Shown: positions 9,144-18,800 of the stretch, piece after piece
How the letters are laid out: each line of letters opens with the position of its first letter
How positions within the stretch are numbered: the first letter of the stretch is position 1
Assembly (NCBI GenBank): GCA_945860085.1
Contig: CAMAPJ010000018.1
Location: forward strand, 1 to 39,339
Length of the DNA stretch: 39,339 bases
From: Synechococcus sp. UW140
Lineage (GTDB): Bacteria; Cyanobacteriota; Cyanobacteriia; PCC-6307; Cyanobiaceae
Direction: 5' to 3'
Notes under the pieces: model-generated
Database searches by the model: none
What the model was told of the DNA's origin: nothing
What the model saw: the letters and a program-made list of their open reading frames with translations, nothing else
Program-made: the position numbers and the translations under genes

Positions 9144-9159
9144 TTGTCACCATGACCAA
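9144..9159. promoter_or_regulatory. operator-like inverted repeat between hydrolase and GntR genes
   Basis: TTGTCA-CCA-TGACCAA is an imperfect inverted repeat with a GTCA/TGAC core, in the divergent interval between the hydrolase and the GntR-type regulator. Its first hexamer TTGTCA is a five-of-six match to a -35 box, with TAAGGT 17 nt downstream as a poor -10 toward the regulator. An autoregulatory operator for the adjacent GntR protein is a reasonable inference. Two direct copies of CCGGCACAG lie nearby (9104-9112, 9114-9122). Confidence 0.35.
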
Positions 9160-9201
9160 AGCTCCTTAAGGTGGCCAGCACCAGCTCTGTCCCACTCCGG
9201 C

Positions 9202-10194
9202 GTGCGCTTTCATATCCAACAGGACAGCGACATCCCGGCCTCGACGCAGCTGTACAACCAGATCTGCTTCGCGATCGCGGCTCGCCACTACCCGCCGGGC
9301 CATCGCCTGCCCAGTACGCGCCAGCTGGCGATGCAGACGGGCCTGCACCGCAACACGATCAGCAAGGTCTACCGCCAACTCGAAAACGACGGCGTCGTCG
9401 AGGCGATGGCCGGATCGGGCATCTATGTGCGCGACCAGCAGAAGCCCCGCGAAATCAAGCCACCACCAGGCCTGCGTGGCAAGGCCATGCCCGATATCGA
9501 TCGGGAAGTGCGCCAGAGCGTTGATGGCCTGCTCAACGCCGGCTGCACCCTGCAACAGACCCGCGACCTGCTCACCCGTGAAATCGACTGGCGGCTGCGC
9601 TGCGGCGCCCGGGTGCTGGTCAGCACCCCCCGCGAAGATATCGGCGCCTCGCTCCTGATCGCCGAGGAACTCACCCCCAACCTGGCGGTGCCCGTGGAGG
9701 TGGTGCCCATGGAGGAACTTGAAGCCGTGCTGGAAACCTCCAGCAATGGCACGGTAGTGACCAGCCGCTACTTCCTGCAGCCGGTGGAGGAGATCGCCAA
9801 GCGCCATGGCGTGCGGGCCGTGGCGGTGGATCTCAACGACTTCCGCCACGAACTCGACCTGCTCAAAGAACTACGCACGGGCAGCTGCGTCGGCCTGGTG
9901 AGCATCAGCCCGGGCATCCTGCGGGCCGCTGAGGTGATCTTGCACAGCATGCGCGGCAATGAGCTGCTGCTCATGACCGCCACCCCGGATGTAGGCAGCC
10001 GGCTCCTGGCCCTGTTGCGGGCCGCCAGTCACGTGCTTTGTGACCGACCCAGCCTGCCCCTGGTGGAGCAGAGTCTGCGCCAGAACCGCAGCCAGCTCAT
10101 GCGCTTGCCCCAGGTGCATTGCGCCCAGAGCTACCTTGGCGCCGCCACGATCGACCTGCTGCGCAAGGAGATCGGGTTGCAGTCGGCGGCGTGA
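9202..10194 (+). CDS. GntR-type transcriptional regulator, cyanobacterial type
   Basis: Residues 10-78 form a GntR winged helix-turn-helix ([48 protein letters not shown]). The following 250 residues match neither the FadR nor the UTRA effector domain as far as I can tell; they contain periodic-binding-like strands ([37 protein letters not shown]). I chose GTG at 9202 ([16 protein letters not shown]), where family similarity begins. The frame is open further upstream, but that part overlaps the hydrolase leader. The stop overlaps the cysE start (TGATG), so the two are probably co-translated. The ligand is unknown; cysteine or sulfur status is a guess from context. Confidence 0.85.
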   Translation: MRFHIQQDSDIPASTQLYNQICFAIAARHYPPGHRLPSTRQLAMQTGLHRNTISKVYRQLENDGVVEAMAGSGIYVRDQQKPREIKPPPGLRGKAMPDIDREVRQSVDGLLNAGCTLQQTRDLLTREIDWRLRCGARVLVSTPREDIGASLLIAEELTPNLAVPVEVVPMEELEAVLETSSNGTVVTSRYFLQPVEEIAKRHGVRAVAVDLNDFRHELDLLKELRTGSCVGLVSISPGILRAAEVILHSMRGNELLLMTATPDVGSRLLALLRAASHVLCDRPSLPLVEQSLRQNRSQLMRLPQVHCAQSYLGAATIDLLRKEIGLQSAA

Positions 10195-10949
10195 TGTTCA
10201 AGGCGTTTCGGGCCGACCTGGCGATCATTAAGGAACGGGACCCGGCCGCCCGCGGCACCCTCGAAATCCTGCTCTGCTACCCGGGGCTGCATGCTCTCAC
10301 CCTGCACCGCCTCAGTCACAAGCTCTGGCGCCTGGGCCTGCCCCTGGTGCCCCGCCTGATCAGCCAGCTGGGGCGCCTTCTCACCGGCGTTGAAATCCAC
10401 CCAGGCGCCCGCATCGGCCAGGGGGTATTCATCGACCACGGCATGGGCGTGGTGATCGGCGAAACCTGCGTGATCGGCGACAACTGCCTGCTTTACCAGG
10501 GGGTGACCCTGGGCGGCACGGGCAAAGCCATCGGTCAGCGCCACCCCACCCTGCGCCAGAACGTGGTGGTGGGGGCCGGCGCCAAGGTGCTGGGGGCGAT
10601 CACCGTGGGGGCGAACACCCGCATCGGCGCCGGCTCGGTGCTGCTGCGCGATGTGGCCGCGGACAGCACGGTGGTCGGCATCCCCGGCCGAGTGATTCAC
10701 CAGTCGGGGGTGCGGGTGGACCCCTTGGCCCATTCAGCCCTGCCCGATGCCGAAGCGCGGGTGATCCGCAACCTAATGGAGCGGATCGACAGCCTCGAAT
10801 CAGAACTGGGGCGCCTACAGGCCTGCCTGCGCGAGGTCGCCGCCGGCCGGCCCCTGCTCGAACCCTGCCGCGGCCAGGCCCAGAACCTGCGCGACCGCGA
10901 AATCATCGAATTTTTAGGCGAGGACGCCCAGGGCCCTGCCGAAACCTGA
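10194..10949 (+). CDS. cysE: serine O-acetyltransferase
   Basis: This 251-aa enzyme transfers acetyl from acetyl-CoA to L-serine, the first step of cysteine synthesis. The short N-terminal helical domain is followed by a left-handed beta-helix of hexapeptide repeats ([46 protein letters not shown]), including the catalytic [10 protein letters not shown] at 81-90. The C-terminal tail after VVGIPGRVI is longer than usual, with a predicted helix ([19 protein letters not shown]) and ends in EIIEFLGED. It overlaps the upstream GntR gene by one base and ends 13 nt before the convergent secA end. Confidence 0.96.
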   Translation: MFKAFRADLAIIKERDPAARGTLEILLCYPGLHALTLHRLSHKLWRLGLPLVPRLISQLGRLLTGVEIHPGARIGQGVFIDHGMGVVIGETCVIGDNCLLYQGVTLGGTGKAIGQRHPTLRQNVVVGAGAKVLGAITVGANTRIGAGSVLLRDVAADSTVVGIPGRVIHQSGVRVDPLAHSALPDAEARVIRNLMERIDSLESELGRLQACLREVAAGRPLLEPCRGQAQNLRDREIIEFLGEDAQGPAET

Positions 10950-10956
10950 CCCTGGG
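10927..10956. terminator. hairpin around the cysE stop
   Basis: CCCAGGG (10927-10933) and CCCTGGG (10950-10956) form a perfect 7-bp stem; the 16-nt loop contains the cysE TGA. It sits between the convergent cysE and secA ends and could serve cysE. No U-tract is present. Confidence 0.4.
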
Positions 10957-10962
10957 GCGGAC

Positions 10963-13812
10963 TCAGCCGATCGCCGCCTGCTCGGGGCTGGGGGCCGGCT
11001 GGAACATGAACATCGAATAGATGACATTGCGGCGCATCCCCGTCATCATCTCCAGGAACATGTCGTAGCCCTCGTTTTTGTACTCGATCAGGGGATCCTT
11101 CTGGCCGTAGCCGCGCAGGCCCACCGATTCGCGCAGGGCATCCATTGTCTGGAGATGCTCGCGCCAGAGGGTATCGATCTGCTGGAGGATGAAGTAGCGC
11201 TCAGCCTCGCGCATCAGGCCGGGACGCAGCTGCTCCACCTGGCCTTCCTTGATGTCATAGGCATTGCGCAGCTGCTCCTGCAGGAAGGCCTTGAGCTCTT
11301 CTACCTGCAGGCCGGCAAGATGCTCAGGCGCCAGGTCATCGAGCAGATAGACAAATTCCTTGACCTTGGCCACAAGACGGGCCAGATCCCACTCTTCAGG
11401 GGGCAGATCCGGATTGACATAGGCATCGACGATGTCGTCCATGGTGCGCTCGCCATAGCCGATGACCTGTTGCTTCAATTCACGTCCTTCGAGTACCCGG
11501 CGCCGCTCCGCATAGACGGCTCGGCGCTGATTGTTCATCACTTCGTCATACTCAAACACCTGTTTGCGAATGTCGTAGTAATAGGTTTCCACCTTCTTCT
11601 GGGCCCCCTCCAGGGAGCGGGTAAGCATGCCCGATTCGATCGGCATGTCCTCTTCGACCCGGAAGGCATTCATCAACCCGGCAACGCGATCGCCGCCGAA
11701 GATGCGCAGCAGGTTGTCTTCGAGCGACAGGAAGAAGCGGGTGCTGCCCGGGTCGCCCTGGCGGCCGGCCCGACCGCGCAGCTGGTTGTCGACCCGGCGG
11801 GATTCGTGGCGCTCCGTGCCGATTACATGCAGGCCACCGGCCTCGCGCACGCGCACATCTTCTTGCTTGACCACTAGGTCGTATTCGCCCTTGACCCGGG
11901 TGATCAGCTGGCGCAGTTGCTGAATCTGGGAGTCATCGGTGGGGGCCTTTTCGGCCGCCTGGGCAATGCGATCCTCCAGCTCCAGCACAGTCAGGGCCCG
12001 GTCACCCCAGGCTCCCACCAGGTCGTGGGCCAGTTCCGAGAGGGAATGCTCGGTGGCATCGCTGAGGGTGCATGGATAGAGGGCGCCAATCGCCCGGGCT
12101 TCGCTCGGAGCCTGGAATGGGTCGACCTGTTGGGCGGCAGCTCCGAAACCGCCGCCGCCGGCCGGGGCCCGCTGCAGGGGCACGGGCGGGCGATGGCCCT
12201 CTTCGGGGCGCACCAGCCGGGGCAGCAACACCTCGCGCAACTTCAGGCGCGCCATGTAATCGCTGTTGCCGCCGAGGATGATGTCGGTGCCACGACCCGC
12301 CATGTTGGTGGCAATCGTGACAGCACCGGCCCTGCCGGCCTGCGCAATGATTTCCGCCTCCCGCTCCACGTTCTCGGGCTTGGCATTCAGCAGGTTGTGG
12401 GGGATTTGCTGTTCGGCCAGCAGGGCGGACAACACCTCGGATTTCTCCACGGACGTGGTGCCCACGAGCACAGGCCGGCCCAGTTTGTGGATCTCAGCGG
12501 TTTCCTGGGCGACGGCCCGCCATTTGGCGGTTTCATTTTTGTAGACTTGGTCGGTCCAATCGGAACGGGAGCGCACCCGGTTAGTGGGCACGATCGCCAC
12601 TTCGAGTTTGTAGGTTTTTTCAAACTCCACCTCTTCGGTTTTGGCTGTGCCAGTCATGCCCGCCAAGCGGGGATAGAGCAGGAAGAAGTTCTGATAGGTG
12701 ATGCTGGCCAGGGTCTGGGTTTCCGGCTGGATCGCCAGAGCTTCCTTGGCTTCGATCGCTTGGTGCTGGCCATCGCTCCAGCGGCGCCCCGGCATCACAC
12801 GACCGGTGAACTCATCAACGATCACCGCATCGCCATCGCGCACGATGTAGTTGACATCCCTGATGAATAGTTCCTTGGCCTTGAGCGCATTGGTGATGTA
12901 GTGAGCCCAGGGATCGGCCGGATCAAACAAATCACTAACCCCCAGCAGCTCTTCAGCCTTGGCATAGCCCTCATCGGTGAGGGTGGCATTGCGTTGCTTC
13001 TCATCGACCTCGTAGTCGCCTTCGGGATCAATGCCGTCCTTACCGAGCTCAGCGGCCCGCACTAACTGGTTAGCCACCTCAACAGCACGCTGGTATTTCT
13101 CCTGGGGCCGCTCCACCTGGCCGGAAATGATCAGGGGCGTGCGTGCCTCATCGATCAGGATTGAATCGACTTCATCGATGATGCAGTAGTGGAAATCACG
13201 CTGCACCACCTCGGCGATGTCATTCGCCATGTTGTCGCGCAGGTAATCAAAACCCAGCTCGGAGTTGGTGGCATAGGTGATGTCGCAGCCGTAGTTACGG
13301 CGCCGCTCAGCCGGGCTCATCTCCTGCTGAATCAGGCCCACACTCAAGCCCAGGAAACGGTGAACCTGGCCCATCCACTCAGCATCGCGCCGGGCCAGGT
13401 AGTCGTTCACGGTCACCACATGGACGCCACGGCCGGTGAGGGCGTTGAGATAGGCAGGCAGGGTGGCGACCAGGGTCTTGCCTTCGCCGGTTTTCATCTC
13501 GGCGATCTGGCCGTCATGGAGCACCATGCCGCCGATCAGCTGCACGTCGAAATGGCGCATGCCCAGCACCCGCTTGCCGGCTTCGCGCACGACGGCAAAG
13601 GCCTGGGGCAGCAACTCATCGAGCAGGGCCTTCTCGCGGTTGCCCTGGCCCGCCACCTTCTCGAGCTTGAGCCGGAACTCGGCCGAGAGGCCGCGCAGCT
13701 CCTCATCACTGAGCGGCTCGACCTCCTCTTCGAGCAGGTTGATATCGGAAACAATCGGCTGGAAGCGCTTCAGCTTGCGGGCATTGGGATCTCCCAGCAG
13801 CAGCTTGAGCAT
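10963..13812 (-). CDS. secA: preprotein translocase ATPase SecA
   Basis: The 949-aa motor drives proteins through SecYEG in the plasma and thylakoid membranes. Visible motifs are the Walker A TGEGKT (about residues 108-113), [19 protein letters not shown] (Walker B region), the preprotein cross-linking domain, helicase motifs [14 protein letters not shown] and [17 protein letters not shown], and the C-terminal scaffold and wing ([18 protein letters not shown]). The C-terminal zinc motif of proteobacterial SecA is absent, as in other cyanobacteria. A Gly/Ala/Gln-rich insertion ([11 protein letters not shown]) with about 90 extra residues lies in the second nucleotide-binding domain. Start is [16 protein letters not shown] at 13812; the earlier ATG adds nine unconserved residues. 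Confidence 0.98.
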   Translation of the reverse strand: MLKLLLGDPNARKLKRFQPIVSDINLLEEEVEPLSDEELRGLSAEFRLKLEKVAGQGNREKALLDELLPQAFAVVREAGKRVLGMRHFDVQLIGGMVLHDGQIAEMKTGEGKTLVATLPAYLNALTGRGVHVVTVNDYLARRDAEWMGQVHRFLGLSVGLIQQEMSPAERRRNYGCDITYATNSELGFDYLRDNMANDIAEVVQRDFHYCIIDEVDSILIDEARTPLIISGQVERPQEKYQRAVEVANQLVRAAELGKDGIDPEGDYEVDEKQRNATLTDEGYAKAEELLGVSDLFDPADPWAHYITNALKAKELFIRDVNYIVRDGDAVIVDEFTGRVMPGRRWSDGQHQAIEAKEALAIQPETQTLASITYQNFFLLYPRLAGMTGTAKTEEVEFEKTYKLEVAIVPTNRVRSRSDWTDQVYKNETAKWRAVAQETAEIHKLGRPVLVGTTSVEKSEVLSALLAEQQIPHNLLNAKPENVEREAEIIAQAGRAGAVTIATNMAGRGTDIILGGNSDYMARLKLREVLLPRLVRPEEGHRPPVPLQRAPAGGGGFGAAAQQVDPFQAPSEARAIGALYPCTLSDATEHSLSELAHDLVGAWGDRALTVLELEDRIAQAAEKAPTDDSQIQQLRQLITRVKGEYDLVVKQEDVRVREAGGLHVIGTERHESRRVDNQLRGRAGRQGDPGSTRFFLSLEDNLLRIFGGDRVAGLMNAFRVEEDMPIESGMLTRSLEGAQKKVETYYYDIRKQVFEYDEVMNNQRRAVYAERRRVLEGRELKQQVIGYGERTMDDIVDAYVNPDLPPEEWDLARLVAKVKEFVYLLDDLAPEHLAGLQVEELKAFLQEQLRNAYDIKEGQVEQLRPGLMREAERYFILQQIDTLWREHLQTMDALRESVGLRGYGQKDPLIEYKNEGYDMFLEMMTGMRRNVIYSMFMFQPAPSPEQAAIG

Positions 13813-13881
13813 GGATCGGGGCCGGCCAATTGGATGCACCCTACCACCGCCGGGCCGTCAGCGAGGGCCAAGAAGCAAGGT

Positions 13882-13900
13882 GGGGCAAGGGGTTTGCCCC
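13882..13900. promoter_or_regulatory. hairpin in the secA / acetyltransferase interval
   Basis: GGGGCAA (13882-13888) and TTGCCCC (13894-13900) make a perfect 7-bp stem with a 5-nt loop. It lies about 70 nt upstream of the secA start and 110 nt upstream of the divergent acetyltransferase start, so it would be in the leader of one or both. Function is unknown. Confidence 0.4.
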
Positions 13901-14007
13901 GTCGATACCAGTCAGGGCCAACGGCGGAGAGCAATCCAATAAACCCATCTGCAGCAGCTGCGCTTCAAAGGCGAGGATTCAGACCATCCGGCCGGCACCC
14001 CAGCCCC

Positions 14008-14457
14008 TTGAGCGACCCCGCCCCGATCCGCCTGATTCGCCATGGCCGCCTCTCCCTGCGGCTGCGCTGGCGGCTGGGGACCCTGCAGGCGCTGCTTGAT
14101 CAGCACAGTTTCTGGGCCCGGGGCCGGCAGCGCCGCGAGCTGGCGGCCATGCTCACGGGCAGTCAGGCGGTGGTGAGCGCCTGGCAGGGCCAGCAGCTGG
14201 TGGGCTTCGGCCGGGCCACCAGCGATGGCGTGTTCCGCGCCGTGCTCTGGGATGTGGTGGTGGCGGGCGAACACCAGGGCCAGGGTCTGGGACGGCGCCT
14301 TGTGGCCGAACTGCTGGCCTGCCCGGCGGTGGCCCGGTCCGAGCGGGTGTACCTGATGACCACCAACAGCGCCGGCTTTTACGGGCGACTGGGCTTCAGC
14401 ATCAGCCACGCCCAACATCTGATGGTGTGGCACAGACAACAACAATCAAGCGGATGA
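14008..14457 (+). CDS. GNAT family N-acetyltransferase
   Basis: The 149-aa protein has the GNAT fold: VVSAWQGQQLVGFGRATSD (strands 2-3), VLWDVVVAGEHQGQGLGRRL (strand 4 and the acetyl-CoA P-loop Q-G-Q-G-L-G-R) and VYLMTTNSAGFYGRLGF (strand 5 and the Y-x-x-L-G-F motif). The acceptor is unknown. No ATG or GTG gives a sensible N-terminus; TTG at 14008 (LSDPAPIRLIRHGRL) is the best start, although the frame is open far upstream across secA. Its last three codons overlap the 3' end of the opposing tRNA-Gly gene. Confidence 0.85.
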   Translation: MSDPAPIRLIRHGRLSLRLRWRLGTLQALLDQHSFWARGRQRRELAAMLTGSQAVVSAWQGQQLVGFGRATSDGVFRAVLWDVVVAGEHQGQGLGRRLVAELLACPAVARSERVYLMTTNSAGFYGRLGFSISHAQHLMVWHRQQQSSG

Positions 14458-14520
14458 AGAGATTCGAACTCTCGACCCTCTCCTTGGCAAGGAGATGCTC
14501 TACCACTGAGCTACATCCGC
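14449..14520 (-). tRNA. tRNA-Gly (anticodon GCC)
   Basis: On the minus strand the cloverleaf is complete: acceptor GCGGATG / CATCCGC, D arm GCTC-AGTGGTA-GAGC, anticodon arm TCTCC-TTGCCAA-GGAGA with anticodon GCC, T arm GAGAG-TTCGAAT-CTCTT with one G-U pair. The arms and loops total 71 nt and the discriminator is U (14449), as in bacterial tRNA-Gly. CCA is not encoded. It reads GGC and GGU glycine codons. The 3' end overlaps the last 9 nt of the convergent acetyltransferase gene, and rfbB begins on its other side. Confidence 0.97.
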
Positions 14521-14605
14521 CCAAGCACCACAGCCCTGAAAGGCGCTGGTGTTGGCACCGGTTTGTCTCCGGTTTAAGGAGCATGCCCTACGGGCCTGCC
14601 CCCGG

Positions 14606-15718
14606 TCAAATCGTTGGACCGCCCAAGCGCTCACCGCTGTGGCCGGCACGCGCCTGAACCCGCTGGCACCAGTCGCCGTTGGCCAAGTACCAGTCGACCG
14701 TGGCGGCCAGGCCCTGCTCGAAGTTGTGGCGGGGTTGCCAGCCCAGTTCGCCGCTGATGCGGGCCGGATCGATGGCATAGCGGCGGTCGTGGCCGGGGCG
14801 GTCGCTCACCCGAGTGATCAGGCGGCGATGGGGGGCGGCCGCCGGCAGACGCTGGTCGAGCAGGGCGCAGATCGCCTCCACCACCTGCTTGTTGGTGCGC
14901 TCGCCATGGCCGCCGACGCAGTACGACTGGCCCAGCCGCCCGCGGGTGGCGGCCAGCAGCAGGGCCTCAACGTGGTCGTCGACGTAGAGCCAGTCGCGCA
15001 CGTTGGCGCCATCGCCGTAGAGGGGGATCGGCTCACCGGCCAGGGCCTTAAGGATCACCACCGGGATCAGCTTCTCGGGGAACTGCCAGGGGCCGTAGTT
15101 GTTGCTGCAGTTGGTCAGCACCACCGGCAGGCCGTAGGTGTGGTGCCAAGCGCTGACCAGGTGGTCGCTGGCGGCCTTGCTGGCCGAATAGGGGGAGCGG
15201 GGGTCGTAAGGGGTCGTTTCACTGAAACGCCCCTGGGGCCCCAGGGAGCCGAAGACCTCATCGGTGCTGATGTGGTGGAAGCGGAAGCGGTCGCGGCGCC
15301 CCGGGGGCAGCTGCTCCCAGTGGGCCCGCACCGCCTGGAGCAGCTGGAAGGTGCCCGTAACGTTGCTCTCGATGAAGGCCCCCGGCCCATCGATCGAGCG
15401 ATCCACATGGCTCTCGGCGGCCAGATGTAATACCAGGTCGGGATCGGCTTGCCGCACCGCCTCGGTCGTGGCCGCCCCCTCCACCAGATCAACCGTTAGC
15501 AACTGGTGGCGCGGGCCCGCGGGCCCCTGGGCCGCCGGCCCGAGGGCGGCCAGCTCCCGCTCGACGCCGGCCAGGTCACTGGCGTAGCCGCATTTATCCA
15601 GGTTGAAGACCGTGGCGCTGGTGTCCCGCAGCAGGCGCCGCACCACCGCCCCGCCAATGAAGCCGGCGCCGCCGGTGACCAGGACGCGGTCCGTGCCGGG
15701 GGGGAGCAGTTGGTCCAT
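14606..15718 (-). CDS. rfbB: dTDP-glucose 4,6-dehydratase
   Basis: This 370-aa extended short-chain dehydrogenase performs the second step of dTDP-L-rhamnose synthesis. It shows the Rossmann motif VLVTGGAGFIGG (Gly-x-x-Gly-x-x-Gly, residues 12-23), HLAAESHVDRSI, the catalytic STDEVFGSL (Thr-Asp-Glu), the YSASK motif and NNYGPWQFPEKLIPV, all specific to RmlB. ATG at 15718 is preferred over the adjacent TTG. It is the last gene of the rfbA-C-D-B series, 77 nt after rfbD. The C-terminus (after WYLANGDWCQRV) is about 20 residues longer than usual. Confidence 0.96.
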   Translation of the reverse strand: MDQLLPPGTDRVLVTGGAGFIGGAVVRRLLRDTSATVFNLDKCGYASDLAGVERELAALGPAAQGPAGPRHQLLTVDLVEGAATTEAVRQADPDLVLHLAAESHVDRSIDGPGAFIESNVTGTFQLLQAVRAHWEQLPPGRRDRFRFHHISTDEVFGSLGPQGRFSETTPYDPRSPYSASKAASDHLVSAWHHTYGLPVVLTNCSNNYGPWQFPEKLIPVVILKALAGEPIPLYGDGANVRDWLYVDDHVEALLLAATRGRLGQSYCVGGHGERTNKQVVEAICALLDQRLPAAAPHRRLITRVSDRPGHDRRYAIDPARISGELGWQPRHNFEQGLAATVDWYLANGDWCQRVQARAGHSGERLGGPTI

Positions 15719-15795
15719 CAAGCCTCAACACACCAGGTTTGGCGCAGAGTAAGGGGCGTCCATCGCGGGCGCCCAGGGCCCAGGGAGCCTCAGCC

Positions 15796-16725
15796 TCAGG
15801 CCCCAGAGCCAACGCCAGCGTCAACATTGCGCTGCCTGGCCGCCACCTGGCCCAACACCTGCCCCAAGGCCGCGCGCCAATGGGTCGGCTCGAGACCCAA
15901 GGCCGCGCGGCTGGCGATGCAATCGAGCAGCGAATAGGGGGGACGGGCCGCCGGGGTGGGGTAGGCGCTGGTCGGGATCGGCCGCACCTCAGCCGCCTGG
16001 TCCAGCAAGCCAGCGGCCACGCCCAGCTCGCCGATCGCCACGGCGAAGTCGTACCAACTGGCGGCGCCAGCGTCGCTCCAATGCAGGATCTCTGCAGCGT
16101 CTGGATCGGCCCCGAGGCCGATCGCCCGCCAGCAGGCGGCCGCCAGGCCGTCAGTGGCGGTGGGGCAGCCCACCTGGTCGGCTACCACGCCCAAGGGGTC
16201 GCCGGTCGCCGCCTTGAGGGCATGGAGGCGCAGCATGGTGAGACAGAAATTGGCGCCCACAGGGCCATAGACCCAGCTGGTGCGCAGGATCCGGGCCCGG
16301 CCTGGGCCTAGGGCCGCCCGCACGGCCCGCTCGCCCGCCGCCTTGGAAGCTCCATAGACCCCCAGGGGCTCCGGCACCTGGTCGGGGCGATAGGGGCTTC
16401 CCTGCTGGCCGTTGAAAACAAAATCAGTGCTCACCTGCAGCAGCCGGCCGCCGGTCTCGGCCAGGGCCTCGGCAAAGGCCCCGGGGGCGCCGGCATTCAC
16501 CGCCAGCGCCAGGTCGGCTTCGCCCTCGGCCCGATCCACGGCTGTATAGGCGCCGGCATTGAGTACCCAGTCGGGTTGGTGCTGCCGCACCAGTTGGCGG
16601 CAGGCGTCGGCGTCGGCCAGATCGAGCTCGCTGCGGCGCAGGGGCAGCAGCTCCACGCCCTCGGGCCTAGAGGCGAGCAGGGCCTGGCCAAGCTGGCCAG
16701 CGGCACCGGTGAGCAGCACCTTCAT
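15796..16725 (-). CDS. rfbD: dTDP-4-dehydrorhamnose reductase
   Basis: The 309-aa RmlD enzyme makes the final NAD(P)H reduction to dTDP-L-rhamnose. It has an N-terminal Rossmann fold (MKVLLTGAAGQLGQAL), LNAGAYTAVDRAEGE, the STDFVFNG strand, YGASKAAGE (catalytic Tyr/Lys) and RTSWVYGP. The C-terminal substrate domain (RPPYSLLDC, LGLEPTHWRAAL) is complete. It lies 45 nt downstream of rfbC. The stop lies in a short imperfect GGGGCC / GGCTCCC hairpin. Confidence 0.96.
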   Translation of the reverse strand: MKVLLTGAAGQLGQALLASRPEGVELLPLRRSELDLADADACRQLVRQHQPDWVLNAGAYTAVDRAEGEADLALAVNAGAPGAFAEALAETGGRLLQVSTDFVFNGQQGSPYRPDQVPEPLGVYGASKAAGERAVRAALGPGRARILRTSWVYGPVGANFCLTMLRLHALKAATGDPLGVVADQVGCPTATDGLAAACWRAIGLGADPDAAEILHWSDAGAASWYDFAVAIGELGVAAGLLDQAAEVRPIPTSAYPTPAARPPYSLLDCIASRAALGLEPTHWRAALGQVLGQVAARQRNVDAGVGSGA

Positions 16726-16770
16726 GAAAGCAACCGTCCTGGGAATAGGCCCGTCATGGCAGCCGGACCG

Positions 16771-17355
16771 TCATCGGAACAGCTCGCCTGGGTCCAGCTC
16801 CGCCAACAGGGGCGCTTCGCCGTCCTTTTCGGAGAGCTGGGGGGCGGTCCCGCCTAGGGCAGCCAGGGGCCAGGCAACCGCTAGCTCCGGGTCATCCCAG
16901 CGGATCGCCCGCTCACACTCCTTGCTCCAGTAATCGCTGGTTTTGTAGAGCACCTCGGCCTGATCGCTGAGGGTTAGAAAACCATGGGCGAAGCCAGCAG
17001 GCACCCAGAGCTGCTGATGGGTTGCAGCGCTCAGGCGGGTGCCAATCCAGTGGCGGAAGGTGGGCGAGCTGCGGCGCAAATCCACTGCCACATCAAAGAT
17101 CTCCCCCAGAACGCAGCGCACCAACTTGCCCTGGGGCTGGGGCGGCAGCTGGTAATGCAAGCCGCGCAATACGCCCCGTGCCGAGCGGGAATGGTTGTCC
17201 TGCACAAAAGCCATGGGACCGGCCAGAGCCTCAAAGCTGCGCTGGTTCCAGCTCTCGAAGAAAAAGCCGCGGCCATCGCCAAACACCCGGGGCGTGAGCA
17301 GCAAGGGGCCCTCTAGGGCCTCGCCGCCGCTGCCGATGAGTTGATCAGCCTGCAT
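16771..17355 (-). CDS. rfbC: dTDP-4-dehydrorhamnose 3,5-epimerase
   Basis: This 194-aa cupin-fold enzyme carries RmlC motifs: [32 protein letters not shown] (catalytic His), [20 protein letters not shown] (catalytic Asp) and [13 protein letters not shown]. It epimerises C3 and C5 of the 4-keto sugar. The ATG at 17355 has the best Shine-Dalgarno in the window (GGGAGG, 5 nt spacing) and overlaps the end of rfbA by 11 nt, so the two are translationally linked. The open frame above it is the opposite-frame shadow of rfbA. Confidence 0.97.
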   Translation of the reverse strand: MQADQLIGSGGEALEGPLLLTPRVFGDGRGFFFESWNQRSFEALAGPMAFVQDNHSRSARGVLRGLHYQLPPQPQGKLVRCVLGEIFDVAVDLRRSSPTFRHWIGTRLSAATHQQLWVPAGFAHGFLTLSDQAEVLYKTSDYWSKECERAIRWDDPELAVAWPLAALGGTAPQLSEKDGEAPLLAELDPGELFR

Positions 17356-18295
17356 GACGTCCTCCCAGGCTGGCCTGCAGCTGGCTGTGGTCGCTGCTGC
17401 TCTCCTCCAGCAACTTGAGCAGGTAATCGCCGTAACCGCTCTTGCGCAGGGGTGCAGCCAGCCGCTCCAGCTGGCTGGCGCTGATCCAGCCCTGGCGCCA
17501 GGCCACCTCCTCGGGGCAGCCCACCTTGAGTCCCTGGCGATGTTCGAGGGTGCGGATGTAGCTGCCGGCTTCATGCAGGGAATCGCAGGTGCCCGTATCG
17601 AGCCAGGCCATACCCCTCCCCATCAGCTCCACCTTGAGCAGACCCTCGGCCAGATACATGGCGTTGAGGTCAGTGATCTCCAGTTCGCCCCGGGGAGAGG
17701 GGCGAACCTGGCGGGCCCGCTCCACCACTGAGTCATCATAGAAATAGAGGCCGGTGACGGCGTAGCGACTGCGGGGCTTAGCGGGTTTTTCCTCCAGGCT
17801 GAGCACCCGACCATCGGCGGCGAATTCGACCACGCCGTAACGCTCGGGATCACGCACCGGATAGGCAAACACGGTGGCACCCGTGATCGGGGTGGCTTTG
17901 GCACCGTCTCCGCCGCCATTACTGGCCTGCAGCTGGGGCACCAGGTCGTGGCCATGGAAGAGGTTGTCGCCCAGCACAAGGGCCGCCGGTGCCCCGGCCA
18001 GGAACCCGGCGCCGATCAGGAAGGCCTGGGCCAGGCCATCGGGACTGGGCTGCACCGCATAGGTAATCGCCATGCCCCAGCGGCTGCCATCGCCCAGGAG
18101 CCGCTCAAAGGCTGCCTGGTCCTGGGGGGTAGTGATAATAAGTACCTCCCGGATCCCCGCCAGCATCAGCGTGGTCAGGGGATAGAAGACCATCGGCTTG
18201 TCGTACACCGGCAGCAGCTGCTTGCTCACCGCCTGGGTGATCGGATGCAGGCGCGTGCCACTGCCCCCCGCCAGGACAATTCCCTTGCATGCCAT
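17345..18295 (-). CDS. rfbA: glucose-1-phosphate thymidylyltransferase
   Basis: The 316-aa RmlA enzyme makes dTDP-glucose from dTTP and glucose-1-phosphate. Motifs: the nucleotide-binding [16 protein letters not shown] (residues 5-20), [27 protein letters not shown] (metal-binding Asp) and the [20 protein letters not shown] strand. The C-terminal helical region is slightly longer than usual, ending in a Ser/Asp-rich tail. The ATG follows the ribH stop by 4 nt, so ribH and the rhamnose genes are likely one transcript. Confidence 0.97.
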   Translation of the reverse strand: MACKGIVLAGGSGTRLHPITQAVSKQLLPVYDKPMVFYPLTTLMLAGIREVLIITTPQDQAAFERLLGDGSRWGMAITYAVQPSPDGLAQAFLIGAGFLAGAPAALVLGDNLFHGHDLVPQLQASNGGGDGAKATPITGATVFAYPVRDPERYGVVEFAADGRVLSLEEKPAKPRSRYAVTGLYFYDDSVVERARQVRPSPRGELEITDLNAMYLAEGLLKVELMGRGMAWLDTGTCDSLHEAGSYIRTLEHRQGLKVGCPEEVAWRQGWISASQLERLAAPLRKSGYGDYLLKLLEESSSDHSQLQASLGGRHAG

Positions 18296-18299
18296 CGGT

Positions 18300-18779
18300 T
18301 CAGGCCGGCAGGGCCGCCATCAGGGAGCCCATCTCGATCGCCTGCAGGCCGTAGCCCCAGCCAAGATTGGCCTTGATGCCGGCCCGTTCCAAGGCCTGTT
18401 GCAGGGTGTCGGTGGTGAGCACGCCAAAAATCACCGGCACACCGGTGTCGCGGGCGACGGCGGCCACGCCCTTGCTCACCTCGTTAACCACCACATCGAA
18501 ATGGGGCGTGTCGCCGCGAATCACGGCCCCCAGGGTGATCACCACCTGGTAACGACCGCTGGACGCCAGCCGCTGGGCCACCAGGGGAATTTCAAAACAG
18601 CCGGGCACCCAGGCCACATCCAGCTGGCTGCTGGTCGGGCTGACATCAATGCCGTGACGCGAGAGGGAATCGAGGCAACCGCTCAGCAACCGGCCCGTAA
18701 CCAGATCGTTAAACCGAGCCACCACGATGGCGACCCGCAGGCTGCTAGCAGCGGTGAAGAATCCTTCGAAGACCGTCAA
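18300..18779 (-). CDS. ribH: 6,7-dimethyl-8-ribityllumazine synthase
   Basis: The 159-aa enzyme condenses the two riboflavin precursors to lumazine. Motifs: [52 protein letters not shown] (catalytic His in TPHFD) and [20 protein letters not shown]. The first codon is TTG (MTVFEG as translated); no ATG or GTG fits the conserved N-terminus. It lies 21 nt after psbZ and 4 nt before rfbA, linking photosystem, riboflavin and sugar genes on one strand. The psbZ-ribH pairing is familiar in cyanobacteria; the rhamnose genes behind it are less expected. Confidence 0.95.
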   Translation of the reverse strand: MTVFEGFFTAASSLRVAIVVARFNDLVTGRLLSGCLDSLSRHGIDVSPTSSQLDVAWVPGCFEIPLVAQRLASSGRYQVVITLGAVIRGDTPHFDVVVNEVSKGVAAVARDTGVPVIFGVLTTDTLQQALERAGIKANLGWGYGLQAIEMGSLMAALPA

Positions 18780-18800
18780 ACGACCGAAACTCGATTGGGA

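Noticed and set aside
13189-14007. N-terminal extension of the acetyltransferase across secA
   Set aside because: The extra 270 codons are antisense to conserved secA and lack similarity; GNAT homology begins after TTG 14008.
14449-18779. Mobile island with integrase or attachment sites
   Set aside because: The tRNA border is suggestive, but I found no integrase, transposase, direct repeat or composition shift; kept only as a hypothesis in the findings.
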